NCBI GenBank assembly: GCA_002416125.1
Contig: DIBU01000008.1
Location: 62,001 to 126,000, forward strand
Source of the DNA: Halieaceae bacterium UBA5044
GTDB lineage: Bacteria; Pseudomonadota; Gammaproteobacteria; Pseudomonadales; Halieaceae
Length of the DNA: 64,000 bases
Direction of reading: 5' to 3'
Under the pieces are notes generated by a model. That model was not told the origin of the DNA. It saw nothing but the letters and a program-made list of their open reading frames with translations, and did not search any database. A program made the translations under genes and the position numbers. Positions 8,291-18,300 of the stretch are shown piece by piece. The first letter of the stretch is position 1, and each line of letters starts with the position of its first letter.

Positions 8291-9292
8291 ATGCCCCGAG
8301 TCAGCTCGCCAGCACAGTACATCCTGATCCTGATCGACATGGTCGAGAGCTGGGGCTTTGACCGTGAGGACATGCTGGTCGGCACCTCCCTCGCCGACTC
8401 CGGGCTCGCCGGCATCGGTGCGCGCGTCAGTGAAGACGACTTTTCCCGACTGGTCGCCAACGCCCTGGCCATCACGGGCAACACGGCGCTGGGCCTGCAT
8501 CTTGGCATGCGCCTGAACCTGAGCGCGCACGCCATCCTCGGCCAGGCCTTCATGACCTGTCGCGACCTGCGCCAGGTGATGGATCTGTTCATGCGCTACT
8601 ACCACCTGCTGTCCTCGCCCACGCTGCAGCTGGAATTCACCGAAACCGATGGCCGCTGCGTGCTGACCACCGTTGCCGCACCCGCGGACAATCCACCCGA
8701 GTTCGGCACCGAGCTGATGTATGCTGCCATGCTCAATACGCTCCGCGGCCTGCTCAACCGGCAGGATCTCGTTGTGCGCGTGGAACTCCCCTACCCGCCG
8801 CCGCCGCATGCCGACACCTACCGCGAGGTGTTTGGCGAGGACGTGCACTTTGACAGTGCACTGGGGCGCATCTCGTTTGACGCCCGCCTGCTGGATGTGG
8901 CCCTGCCGCTGTCCAATCCTGCACTGCGTTCACTGTACGAGAACGAGTGTGCACGCCTGCTCGCAGACCTGGAGGAGCACGATTCCGTGTCGGAGCAAAC
9001 CCTGCGCCTGCTGCGCAAGCTGGAGGGCCAGTATCCGCAGATGCCCCAGGTGGCCAACATGCTCAACCTGAGCCCCCGCACCTATCGTCGGCGCCTGGAA
9101 CATGAAGGTACCGCGTACCAGCAGCTGCTGGACAAGGTCCGGGCGGAGCATGCCACTCGCTACCTGAAAAGCGGTCGCCTGCCCCTGTCCACCATTGCCT
9201 ACCTGGTGGGCTTCAACGACGCCTCCAATTTCCGCCGCGCCTACCAGAAATGGACCGGTCGCACACCGCGGGAGGTGCGCTCTGAGCGCTGA
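8291..9292 (+). CDS. AraC family regulator with Arabinose_bd-type N-terminal domain
   Basis: About 333 residues. The N-terminal ~190 residues resemble the PF12625-type sensor domain of OruR/ArgR-like AraC regulators (GLHLGMRLNLSAHAILGQA, MYAAMLNTLRGLL). The C-terminal ~100 residues are an AraC helix-turn-helix: LNLSPRTYRRRLEHEGTAY and then IAYLVGFNDASNFRRAYQKW. I took ATG 8291; a TTG at 8273 in the same frame is possible but its GAGG is too close. The gene diverges from the diiron protein and probably activates it. The downstream patatin-like gene overlaps its end. Confidence 0.85.
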   Translation: MPRVSSPAQYILILIDMVESWGFDREDMLVGTSLADSGLAGIGARVSEDDFSRLVANALAITGNTALGLHLGMRLNLSAHAILGQAFMTCRDLRQVMDLFMRYYHLLSSPTLQLEFTETDGRCVLTTVAAPADNPPEFGTELMYAAMLNTLRGLLNRQDLVVRVELPYPPPPHADTYREVFGEDVHFDSALGRISFDARLLDVALPLSNPALRSLYENECARLLADLEEHDSVSEQTLRLLRKLEGQYPQMPQVANMLNLSPRTYRRRLEHEGTAYQQLLDKVRAEHATRYLKSGRLPLSTIAYLVGFNDASNFRRAYQKWTGRTPREVRSER

Positions 9293-10352
9293 ACAGGCAC
9301 TGTCGGTTTACCTCGGGCGTCGCGCGGCCGGGGTGCTGCGCGACCAGGGCTGGCACCCGGATCACTTCAGCCTGCTTCTGGGTGCCTCCGGGGGGCCCAA
9401 GTGGCTGGTACTGGGCCAGCTCGACCGCGTGTTGTTCGGCGACTTCCTGCAGCGCGGGGAGGAACCGATGTCGCTGCTGGGATCCTCCATCGGTTCCTGG
9501 CGACACGCCTGCCTGGCGCAGGCGGACCCTGTGGCGGCACTGGACCGTTTCCAGAGCGCCTATCTTGAGCAGGCCTACAGCGCGCGTCCACCACCCAGCG
9601 AAATCAGCGCCGCCAGCGCACACATCCTCGCCCAGCTGCTCGGCGCCGAGGGCGCCGCCGCACTGAGCGATCACCCTCGCTGGCGCACCCACATTGTGAC
9701 CGCACGCGGCAGAGGGCCTGCGGGCGCGCGGCAACCGGCCCTGCTCGGCGCCGCCATGGGCGCGGCGGCCCTCGGCAACACCGTCCACCGCCGATTGCTC
9801 GGTGCCGGCTTCCAGCGGGTGGTTTTCCACAGCGGCGAGCGCCCGGCTCCGCAGCTCTCGATGACTGACTTCAGGACCGCCTACACGCGTCTGCGGCCGC
9901 CGACAGTGCCCCTCGCGTTGCAGGCCAGCGGCTCAATACCCTTCGTGCTGGCCGGCGAACGCAACATTGGCGGCGCGCCACCGGGACACTACTGGGATGG
10001 TGGCATCATCGACTATCACTTCGACCTGAGACAGTACCGCGGCGAGGGACTGGTACTGTACCCGCACTTCCGCCCTGACCTCACCGCGGGCTGGTTCGAC
10101 AAATTCCTGCCCTGGCGCAGATCCGGCCTGGAGAATCTCGACGACCTGGTGCTGCTGTGCCCCAGCCCGCAGTTCGTCGCCACACTGCCCGGGGGGAAAA
10201 TCCCGGACCGCAGGGATTTCACCCGCTTGAGCACCGCTCAGAGGGTGGCGGTCTGGCGCGAGTGTGTGGCGCGCAGCGAGGCGCTGGCGGAAGCGTTCCA
10301 GGCATTGATCGATGGCCCCGACCCGCTGGCGGGAGCCACCCTGCTCAGCTGA
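9282..10352 (+). CDS. Patatin-like phospholipase family protein
   Basis: A likely serine acyl hydrolase with the patatin layout: glycine-rich oxyanion stretch LGASGGPKW, nucleophile elbow GSSIGS (GXSXG) about 40 residues on, and the Asp of the Ser-Asp dyad in YWDGGIIDYHFD. Length ~356 residues, no signal peptide. The start is unclear. The only ATG (9195) lies deep inside the AraC gene. CTG 9282 has an ideal GGGAGG six bases upstream and overlaps the AraC stop. GTG 9333 would still keep the GASGG motif. I place it at the CTG. Coupling with the AraC gene is implied. The lipid substrate is unknown, though a PHA-system gene converges immediately. Confidence 0.75.
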   Translation: MSAEQALSVYLGRRAAGVLRDQGWHPDHFSLLLGASGGPKWLVLGQLDRVLFGDFLQRGEEPMSLLGSSIGSWRHACLAQADPVAALDRFQSAYLEQAYSARPPPSEISAASAHILAQLLGAEGAAALSDHPRWRTHIVTARGRGPAGARQPALLGAAMGAAALGNTVHRRLLGAGFQRVVFHSGERPAPQLSMTDFRTAYTRLRPPTVPLALQASGSIPFVLAGERNIGGAPPGHYWDGGIIDYHFDLRQYRGEGLVLYPHFRPDLTAGWFDKFLPWRRSGLENLDDLVLLCPSPQFVATLPGGKIPDRRDFTRLSTAQRVAVWRECVARSEALAEAFQALIDGPDPLAGATLLS

Positions 10353-10620
10353 TCATCTCATCGAGGTAGCGCTGCACTTCGGCACGCAGCGGCCCCTGGA
10401 ACGCCGAGGCCAGCAGGCCCAGGCGCACCGACACGTCCACCAGCCCGTCGTGAAACGACAGCTTGCCGTCGATACCGCCGCCCTTCATGCGCACGCTGTC
10501 ACCCTCCCAGCGCGAGCGCACGCCGTGTTCGCGCTCCAACTGGTCCGCAAGGCGCTGCGCCGCCTGGCGCAGGTCCTCTTTGGGCATGGTGTAAGGTTTG
10601 GTCAGCCGGAATCCCGCCAT
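10345..10620 (-). CDS. Polyhydroxyalkanoic acid system family protein
   Basis: A 91-residue protein resembling the PHA_gran_rgn family (PF09650/TIGR02610), small proteins linked to polyhydroxyalkanoate granules. Seen features: a basic N-terminus ending in DLRQAAQRLADQLEREHG, a beta-rich middle SVRMKGGGIDGKLSFHDG, and a final helix QGPLRAEVQRYLDEM. It converges on the patatin-like gene with an 8-base overlap and precedes an EamA transporter oriented the same way. Together with the phasins near 20 and 23 kb it suggests the organism stores PHA. Confidence 0.8.
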   Translation of the reverse strand: MAGFRLTKPYTMPKEDLRQAAQRLADQLEREHGVRSRWEGDSVRMKGGGIDGKLSFHDGLVDVSVRLGLLASAFQGPLRAEVQRYLDEMIS

Positions 10621-10650
10621 GGTCGAATGCCTGTATTTTTGTGCCCAAGA

Positions 10651-11526
10651 TTACGCCGTGCCGCGGCGCATGACCAGCCAGTTACCCGCCAGCACCAGGG
10701 CAAAGCCGAGCAGACCCAGCAGTGTCCAGTGATAGCCTTCGAACACGGTCGAGATCAACAGCGCCACCACCGGGAACAGCAGTGAGCTGTATGCCGCCCG
10801 GCCCGGGCCGATATTGCCGATGAGCGTGACATAGGCCCAGAACGCCACCACCGAGCCGAACACCGCGAGATACAGCAGGGAACTCAGGTAACTGAACTGC
10901 CAGTCGACCGTAATAGGCGTGCCCAGCAGCAGCGCGGCGGTATACAGTGCAAGCGCGCCGTAGAGCATACCCCAGGCGTTGCAGACCAGCACCGGCAAGC
11001 CATCGCGACTGTTGCGCGCTGCGAAAATATTGCCAAAGGACGCGCAGCAGGTGCCGGCAAAACACAGCAGCAGGGCGCGAAAGCCAGCGTCATCGAAGGT
11101 AAAGCTCTCGAGCTGGGGCATGAACACACCGACCATCCCGACCAGCCCTATGCCGGCGCCCAGCGCCACCATGCCGCTGATGGGAAGCCGCAGGAAAATA
11201 GCGCCGTTGACCATGTTCAGCACGACCTGGGTAGAGAACACCACCGCCACCAGGCCGCTGGCCAGATGCTCGCTGGCGGGATAAATGAACAGGTAATTGC
11301 CGCTGAACAGGCACAGTCCCTGGAAGAAGACCATCAGGTGGTCGCGTCGCGAGAGCGGCGTCAGGCGACGCCGCAACACCAGATAGAGAAAAATCAGCAA
11401 CGCGGCAAGCATGGAGCGATGGGCAATCGACACCATGGGCGCCACCGTCCCCAGCTGGAATTTGATGGCGATCCAGGTGGAACCCCAGATCACCACCGTG
11501 ATGGCATACAACAGCAGGTTGTTCAT
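10651..11526 (-). CDS. EamA/DMT family transporter
   Basis: An inner-membrane protein of 291 residues with about ten hydrophobic helices arranged as two EamA repeats. The first begins YAITVVIWGSTWIAIKFQLG and the second after residue ~150 (CCASFGNIFAAR). The C-terminal end LAGNWLVMRRG is typical. Members export metabolites or amino acids, but specificity cannot be read from the sequence. No clear Shine-Dalgarno precedes ATG 11526. It sits between the LLM oxidoreductase and the PHA-system gene on the same strand, with gaps of 71 and 30 bases. Confidence 0.88.
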   Translation of the reverse strand: MNNLLLYAITVVIWGSTWIAIKFQLGTVAPMVSIAHRSMLAALLIFLYLVLRRRLTPLSRRDHLMVFFQGLCLFSGNYLFIYPASEHLASGLVAVVFSTQVVLNMVNGAIFLRLPISGMVALGAGIGLVGMVGVFMPQLESFTFDDAGFRALLLCFAGTCCASFGNIFAARNSRDGLPVLVCNAWGMLYGALALYTAALLLGTPITVDWQFSYLSSLLYLAVFGSVVAFWAYVTLIGNIGPGRAAYSSLLFPVVALLISTVFEGYHWTLLGLLGFALVLAGNWLVMRRGTA

Positions 11527-11597
11527 GGCGCGGGCCGACGAAAAGCGCGCACTTTAGCGCATCCGCCGGCTCGCGCCTACGGGCCCGCTGACTGTGC

Positions 11598-12464
11598 TCA
11601 GCGCTGGATAAACTCGCTGGCGTACCAGTTCAGCATGGCGATCTTCTCGTCCAGGGGCTTGTCTTCCTCCATCTCGTAGACGTTGCGGAAGCCAATCACC
11701 ACATCGGTCACGCCAATGCTTTCCAGTTTCTCGATACCTTCGCGGGTGAAGGCGTCCTGGCCGGTGGTGAAGATTCGGAAGGGACGGTCGCTGGTACCGT
11801 GCTCATCGCGCAGTTCGTGCAGGCGACGTATGTAGCCCTCCAGCTGCTGCATGTCCGCACCCGCGCACATCCAGCCATCGCCGACCTTGGCCGCGCGGCG
11901 CAGCGCCGGCTCGGCGTGACCACCCACGAGTATGGGCGTGGGCGCGGTGGGCTTGGGGGTCATCTTGATCGCCGGCAGGTTGTGTATCTCGCCCTTGTAG
12001 CCGAAGAACTCGCCGCTCTCCAGGCCACGGATGATGTCAATCTGCTCGTCGAGGCGCAGTCCGCGCTTTTCCCACGGCACATCGCACACTGCAAAGTCCT
12101 CTTCCCAGGGGCTGATACCCACCCCGAAGTCGAAGCGGTTGTTGGACAGCGCCTGGATGCTCTGCACCTGCTTGGCAACGATCGCCGCCTGGCGCACCGC
12201 CACCTTATAGACGAAGGTGGCGAAGCGGATCTTCTCGGTGACGGTCGCCATGCCTGCCACGGCGATCAGGCTTTCCAGAAACGGGACGCTCTCCAGGAAT
12301 TCGCGGCTGCCATCCTTGTTGTAAGGATATTTGGAGCTGGCCTCCTGGGGATAACAGATGCTGTCGGGAATGGTCAGGCCGTCGTAACCGGCCTGCTCCG
12401 CGGCCTTCGCCAGCGGGACATAGTGATCGGCCTCGCACATACCGATCTGGTAGCTGAATCTCAT
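11598..12464 (-). CDS. LLM class flavin-dependent oxidoreductase (TIGR03619-like)
   Basis: A bacterial-luciferase-like TIM barrel of 288 residues. Typical parts: PLAKAAEQAGYDGLTIPDS, the RFDFGVGISPWEEDF phosphate-binding region, and PTPILVGGHAEPALRRAAKVGDGW. The closest remembered families are annotated F420-dependent, though FMN use is equally possible in a proteobacterium. AGGAG lies seven bases before ATG 12464. The neighbouring EamA transporter is on the same strand. Family certain; cofactor and substrate unknown. Confidence 0.85.
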   Translation of the reverse strand: MRFSYQIGMCEADHYVPLAKAAEQAGYDGLTIPDSICYPQEASSKYPYNKDGSREFLESVPFLESLIAVAGMATVTEKIRFATFVYKVAVRQAAIVAKQVQSIQALSNNRFDFGVGISPWEEDFAVCDVPWEKRGLRLDEQIDIIRGLESGEFFGYKGEIHNLPAIKMTPKPTAPTPILVGGHAEPALRRAAKVGDGWMCAGADMQQLEGYIRRLHELRDEHGTSDRPFRIFTTGQDAFTREGIEKLESIGVTDVVIGFRNVYEMEEDKPLDEKIAMLNWYASEFIQR

Positions 12465-12641
12465 TATGCTGCTCCTGTTTGTTATAGCGCGGCCACCACC
12501 GCAGCCACATGAGAACTACGTCCACTGTACTCCGGCGGATGACCCGGGTCACCGTAACCATTAAAATAGATGGGAGCGGCCTCAAATGCTAAACCTTGCC
12601 AACCGAAGCACCCGTACGCCGGCGCACCGCCGGAGCGGAAC

Positions 12642-13556
12642 ATGGATGACAGCACCCTCATGACCGACACAGCAGATACCCGGGACGCGGGCACCGACTA
12701 TAGCCGACGCTTTCTCTTTGACGACGCTGACATCCGTGGCGAACTGGTGCAATTGGACCACACGCTGGCGGACATGCTGGCCGTTCACCAATACGCGCCG
12801 GGAGTGTGCCGGTTACTGGGTGAATTCCTGGCCGCTGCCACCCTGCTCAGCACCACCCTGAAGTTCGAGGGGCGACTGGTACTGCAGGCACGCAGCGAGG
12901 GCGAGATTCCCCTGCTGATGGCCGAGTGCAGCGACCAGCTGCTGGTGCGGGGTATTGCACGCGGCGCCCAGCATGCCACCTCCGAAGCCTTTACCCAGCT
13001 TCTGGCAGACGGCGTACTGGCGATCACTGTGGAGCCCCTGCGGGGCAAGCCGTATCAGGGTATTGTGCCGCTGTCAGAGCATTCACTCGCCGCCAGCCTG
13101 GATGCCTATTTCGAGCAGTCGGAACAGCTGCAGACCCGCCTCTGGCTGGCCAGCGACGGGCACCAGGCCGCCGGGCTCCTGCTGCAGCAACTGCCGGCCC
13201 AACTGCAGCGCAGTGCGGATGTGCGAGCCCGGCAATGGCAACATGCAAGCACGCTCGCCGCGACCGTGAGCAGCGACGAGTTGCTGCAGCTGCCTGCGGA
13301 AACCCTGCTGCACCGCCTCTACCATGAAGACCCCGTGCGCCTGTTCGACCCGCGTTCGGTGCGCTTCCATTGCAGCTGCTCAGAGCAGCGCAGCCGCAGC
13401 GCACTGGCCGCGCTGCCGCCTCACGAACTGGAGGAGATTCTCGCCGAGCAGGGCCACATCGCCGTGGACTGCGAGTTCTGCAACCAGCAGTACCGTTTCG
13501 AGCGCGAGGCGCTGTATGACCTGCTGTCGGAAGGCCGCGGCGGCACCGTGCATTGA
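12642..13556 (+). CDS. hslO: Redox-regulated chaperone Hsp33
   Basis: Hsp33 protects unfolded proteins under oxidative stress in the cytosol. The 304-residue protein shows the N-terminal fold (LLGEFLAAATLLSTTLKFEGR), the middle motif EPLRGKPYQGIVPL, and the C-terminal zinc redox switch with FHCSCS and, about 30 residues later, DCEFCNQQY (CXC plus CXXC). I chose ATG 12642 because GGAG lies six bases upstream; ATG 12663 has none. pckA follows on the same strand after 146 bases but has its own promoter. Confidence 0.95.
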   Translation: MDDSTLMTDTADTRDAGTDYSRRFLFDDADIRGELVQLDHTLADMLAVHQYAPGVCRLLGEFLAAATLLSTTLKFEGRLVLQARSEGEIPLLMAECSDQLLVRGIARGAQHATSEAFTQLLADGVLAITVEPLRGKPYQGIVPLSEHSLAASLDAYFEQSEQLQTRLWLASDGHQAAGLLLQQLPAQLQRSADVRARQWQHASTLAATVSSDELLQLPAETLLHRLYHEDPVRLFDPRSVRFHCSCSEQRSRSALAALPPHELEEILAEQGHIAVDCEFCNQQYRFEREALYDLLSEGRGGTVH

Positions 13557-13593
13557 GGCTCGCCGACGATCGCCGAAATTTTGCATAATCCGG

Positions 13594-13622
13594 TTCGCAT
13601 ACCCGGGGGATTCTGACATAAT
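13594..13622 (+). promoter_or_regulatory. Likely promoter of pckA
   Basis: TTCGCA (13594-13599), a 17-base spacer, and CATAAT (13617-13622) with an upstream TGA giving an extended -10. Predicted transcription starts about 70 bases before the pckA ATG. Confidence 0.5.
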
Positions 13623-13702
13623 GGCGCCCCCTGAAAGACCCCTAGAGGCAACTCCGCTCTGCGTGGCGGGCTGCACTGAGCAGCAGGAACACAGGACTCA
13701 CC

Positions 13703-15262
13703 ATGACCCTTGAAAGCAACACTCCCCGGGAATACGTCGACCTGGGTACGGCACAGCTGGTTGAAGAGGCACTCAAACGCGGAGAAGGCATTCTTGCCGA
13801 CACCGGCGCTCTCCTGGTTACCACGGGCAAGCGCACCGGCCGTTCTCCCGCCGACCGCTTCATCGTGCGTGAACCCAGCACCGAGGACAGCATAGACTGG
13901 GGCCCTGTTAACCGCCCCTTCGACGCCGAGCGCTTCGACGCCCTCTGGGACGAGGTCGAAGCCTATCTCGACGAGCGCGACCGCTTTGTCTCCAACCTCC
14001 ATGTTGGCGAGCACAGCGACCACTACCTGCCGGTGCGGGTTGTCACGGAAACCGCGTGGCAGAACCTGTTCGGCCGCAACATGTTCATCCGCCCCAAGCA
14101 ATACAATATCGGCCGCAAGCCCGAGTGGACGGTGATGAACGCACCGGGCTTTGTCTGCGATCCGGCGCGCCACGGCAGCAACTCCGACGGCATCGTGATC
14201 CTCAACTTTGCCCGGCGCAAAATTCTGCTCGCGGGCATGCGCTACGCCGGTGAAATGAAGAAAGCCATGTTTTCGGTGCAGAACTTCCTGCTGCCGGAAA
14301 AAGACGTCATGTCCATGCACTGCTCGGCCAACGTCGGTGAAGACGGCGATACAACCCTGTTCTTCGGCCTCTCCGGCACCGGCAAAACCACCCTGTCAGC
14401 GGATCCCGATCGCTACCTGATCGGCGACGATGAGCACGGCTGGGCCAAGGGCTCCGTGTTCAATATCGAAGGCGGCTGCTACGCCAAGACCATCGATCTG
14501 AGCCAGAAGAATGAGCCGGTGATCTGGGACGCCATCAGCTTTGGCGCCATCATCGAAAACGTGGTCCTCGACACCCAGCGCCACGCCGACTACAGCGACA
14601 CCAGCCTGACCGAGAACGGTCGTTGCTGCTACCCGCTGGAGCACGTTGCCAAGCGCACCGAGGCCAACGCCGGCGGCGAACCCAAGTGCGTCATTTTCCT
14701 CACCTGCGACGTATCCGGCGTACTGCCCCCCGTGTCCATACTGTCCAAGGAAGCGGCAGCGTTCCACTTCCTGAGCGGCTACACGGCACGGGTTGGCTCT
14801 ACCGAACTGGGTGCCGAAGCGGGCATTCACCCCACCTTCTCCACCTGTTTCGGCGCCCCTTTCATGCCGCGGCCGGCAAGTGACTACGCCGAGTTGCTGA
14901 TGAAGCGCATCGAAGACTTCGGCAGCCAGGTCTACCTGATCAACACCGGTTGGACCGGCGGCTCCGGCGCCCCCGGCGGCACCGGCTCACGCTTCCCGAT
15001 CCCGGTTACCCGCGCCGTCGTTGCAGCGGCTCAGAGCGGCGCACTGCTGAACGCGCCCCGTGAGCACCTGGGCATCCTCAACCTGGATTTCCCGACGGCC
15101 ATCCCCGGCGTCGACGCCAAGTACACCAACCCCCGCAACAGCTGGGGTGATACGGCCGCGTATGACGAACAGGCGCGCACCCTCGCCACCCTGTTCCAGG
15201 AAAACATCAAGAAGTTCGACGTGTCACCGGCCATTGTTGCCGCCGGGCCAAAGCCGAACTGA
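13703..15262 (+). CDS. pckA: Phosphoenolpyruvate carboxykinase (ATP)
   Basis: Converts oxaloacetate and ATP to PEP, CO2 and ADP, the first committed step of gluconeogenesis. The 519 residues cover the whole ATP-type family. GLSGTGKTTLS is the kinase-1a P-loop near residue 222, followed by LIGDDEHGWA (kinase-2) and INTGWTGGSGAPGGTGSRF. RTGRSPADRFIV near the N-terminus binds substrate. A short ACAGGA lies before ATG 13703. It is probably transcribed alone, between the promoter at 13594 and the hairpin at 15271. The gene fits growth on organic acids. Confidence 0.97.
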   Translation: MTLESNTPREYVDLGTAQLVEEALKRGEGILADTGALLVTTGKRTGRSPADRFIVREPSTEDSIDWGPVNRPFDAERFDALWDEVEAYLDERDRFVSNLHVGEHSDHYLPVRVVTETAWQNLFGRNMFIRPKQYNIGRKPEWTVMNAPGFVCDPARHGSNSDGIVILNFARRKILLAGMRYAGEMKKAMFSVQNFLLPEKDVMSMHCSANVGEDGDTTLFFGLSGTGKTTLSADPDRYLIGDDEHGWAKGSVFNIEGGCYAKTIDLSQKNEPVIWDAISFGAIIENVVLDTQRHADYSDTSLTENGRCCYPLEHVAKRTEANAGGEPKCVIFLTCDVSGVLPPVSILSKEAAAFHFLSGYTARVGSTELGAEAGIHPTFSTCFGAPFMPRPASDYAELLMKRIEDFGSQVYLINTGWTGGSGAPGGTGSRFPIPVTRAVVAAAQSGALLNAPREHLGILNLDFPTAIPGVDAKYTNPRNSWGDTAAYDEQARTLATLFQENIKKFDVSPAIVAAGPKPN

Positions 15263-15270
15263 GTCTGCGT

Positions 15271-15291
15271 GCCGGTACGTGGTGTACCGGC
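15271..15291. terminator. Hairpin between pckA and the RND pump gene
   Basis: GCCGGTAC (15271-15278), 5-base loop, GTACCGGC (15284-15291), followed by CTTTCC with only three T. It sits between convergent genes, so it may end transcription from either side. The weak T-run makes intrinsic termination uncertain. Confidence 0.5.
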
Positions 15292-15304
15292 GAGCTTTCC
15301 CCCC

Positions 15305-18300
15305 CTACGCGGGATCGATCAGGTCCTGCAGCCGCTGGCGCCGGTGCAGGATTCTGGCGCCTACCTGCTCACCCGCAAGGTAGAGGCAGGGCACCAGCAG
15401 CAAGGTCACGCCCGTGGCAAACAACACGCCGAATGCCAGTGAGGTCACCATCGGGATGAGGAACTGCGCCTGCACGCTGGTTTCCGCCATGATCGGCAGC
15501 AGACCGACGAAGGTGGTCAGCGAGGTGAGGATGATGGGGCGAAAACGGTCCTCGCCCGCCTGTAGCAGGGCCTTGAGCACCGGGTGCCCCACCGCACGCA
15601 GCTGGTTGATGCGATCAATCAGCACCAGGTTGTCGTTCACCACCACGCCCGCACAGGCGATCACACCAAGGAACGAGAACATGCTCACCTCCCAGTTCAG
15701 GATAAAGTGCCCGAATATCGCCCCCATCACCCCAAAGGGCACGGCGGTCAGCACCAGTAGCGGCTGGAAATAGGAGCGGAACGGCACCGCCATCAGGGCG
15801 TAGATAACCAACATGGCCAGTACCAGGTACTTCAGCATGGCATCCATGAAGGCCGATTCTTCCTGCAACTCGCCGTCCAGCGACAGGGTCAGCCCCGGAA
15901 ACTGCCGCTTCCATTCCGGCAGGTGGTCATTGAGGATGGCATTGACCACGGCGCGCGGCACCACACTGCCCGGCACCACCTCCGCCGACACCTCCAGCGT
16001 GCGTTTGCGGTTGAGGCGTTCAATGGTCAGATAGCCGGGCTCGTACTGCACCTCGGCTACTGTGGCAAACGGCACCTCGCCTCCGGCCGGGGTGCGTACC
16101 CGCATTTCCTGCAGATTATCCACGGACAGACGCTCTGACTCCGGGTAGCGCACCATCACGCGTACGTCCTCACGGGTGCGGGGAATACGCTGCACTTCAG
16201 CGCCGTAGAAGGCCTCACGCACCTGCCTCGCCAGGTCAGCCAGCGTAATCCCCAGGTTCTCCGCCGCCGGTTTCAGCCCCAGCACGATCTCTTCCTGGGG
16301 ATCCTGCAAGGTGTCGTTGATGTTGTAGACCCCCTCATAGGACTGCAACACCTCCCGCAACGCCAGCGAGACCGCCTTGAGATCGTCCAGCGAGGTCGCG
16401 GTGGCCACCAGGCGGATGGGCTTGCCGGTTTCGTTGATGGTGTAGTCCATGCGGAAGTCCTGCACCGGCCCCAGTTCGCCGATGGCTTCGCGCCAGCGCT
16501 CGGAAAGCTCTCCGGTATCCACCTCATCCGACACGGTCTCGATGATCACCTCAATCGCGTTGGCGTTACCGCTGGAGTCTATGTGGCCAATGGCCGGGCC
16601 GAGCACGTTGTAGCGCGGATCCTCATTGTATTCACGCTTGATCTGCAGCGCCGCCGACTCGACCTGGCGCAATACCTTCAGCGTATCCTCAAAGGCGCCG
16701 CCTTCCGGCAGCTCGATCTCGGCGACGACGTAGTCGGAGTTTATGGAGGGGAAGAAGGCGGAGCGCAGCCAGCCACCACCATAGAGGGCCAGGCTGACCA
16801 CGAGCATGACGAAAAACACTGCCATAATCAGCAGGTTATGGCGCAGGCACAGCGCCAGGAAGGGCCGGTAGCGCTGCCGCGCAATGCGCGTCATGCCGTC
16901 TGCAAAGCGCAATCGCTGCTGTTCGAGCCGGCGCAGCAAGGCAAACCGGCTGGGTTTCACCGGCGGCATATGGGCCAGGTGCGGCGGCAGGATCAGCAGG
17001 CACTCCACCAGCGACAGGGCCAGCGCCAGAATCACCACGGAGGGAATGGCGATTGCCGCCTGGGCCATGTCGCCGGGCATGAAAAACATCGGCACAAAGA
17101 AAATCATCGTGCTGATCACCGCGTACATCACCGGCTTGATGACGGCCTGGGTGCCATTGATGGCACCGGCAATGCCCCGCTCCCCAGCCGCCTGCCGGGC
17201 GTGCACCGACTCTCCGACGATGATTGCATCGTCCACCACAATGCCCAGTATCAGCAGGAAAGCGAACAGCGAAATCATGTTCAGGCTGGTGTTGGTGTAT
17301 TGCAGCAGGAACAGCGTACCGATAAAGGCCACCCCAATGCCCACGCAGACCCACATCGCCAGCCGCGGGCGCAGGAACAGCACCAGTACCATGAACACGA
17401 GTATCAACCCACCAATCCCGTTCTTCAGCAGCGTATCAACACGACCCTTGAACGGCACTGAGGAGTCGCGCCACACCGACAGTTCAACACCCGGAGGCAG
17501 CCCCGGCCGGGTCTCCTCCACCCAGCGGTGAACGGTCTCGCTGGTTTTCAGCGTGTCGGGGTTGGAGGTAACAAAGACATGCAGGGTGTGGGAAGGCTTG
17601 TCGTTGAAGCGGGTGCGTACGTCCACGTCCTCAAAGCCGTCAACGACTGTGGCGACGTCACGCAGCAGAACCTGCGTGCCGTCCCTGCCCGTCACCACGG
17701 GAATCCGCTCGAATTCGAAGCGGTCGTAGGCCTGGCCGCGGGTCTGCAGCCGGATGTCGCCACCGGCGTCCTTGATCGCGCCCGCCGGCAGGTTGAGCGA
17801 CGACCCCCGTATCGCCGCCACCACATCGGCGAAGGTCAGTCCGTAGCGACGCAGGGTGTACTCGGACACCTCCACTGAAACCTCATAAGGTCGCGGGGTA
17901 TCCAGCTCCACGACCGACACGTGCGGCTGCGCCGCGAGGTCGTCACGCAACCGCTCGCCGAGGCGCTTGAGATCCCGCTCTCCGAGATTGCCCGCCAGTG
18001 ACACTGCGGCCATGTAGTGTCGAAAGGCGAGTTCTGTGACGATGGGGCGCTCCGCCTCCACCGGAAAGGTATTGATGGCATCCACCCGGGTCTTGATTTC
18101 CGCGGACAGGCGCTGCATGTCGTAGTCGGGTTCAGCCTCGACCAGCACGGTCCCCATGCCTTCTCGCGCGGTGCAGCGTATCTCCCGAACGCCGCTGAGG
18201 TCGTGTACGGCTTCCTCCACCCGCACACAGATCTGCTCCTCCACTTCGCGTGGGCCCGCGCCCGGGTAAACCAGTGAGATACTGACCCGGTTGAGTTCGA

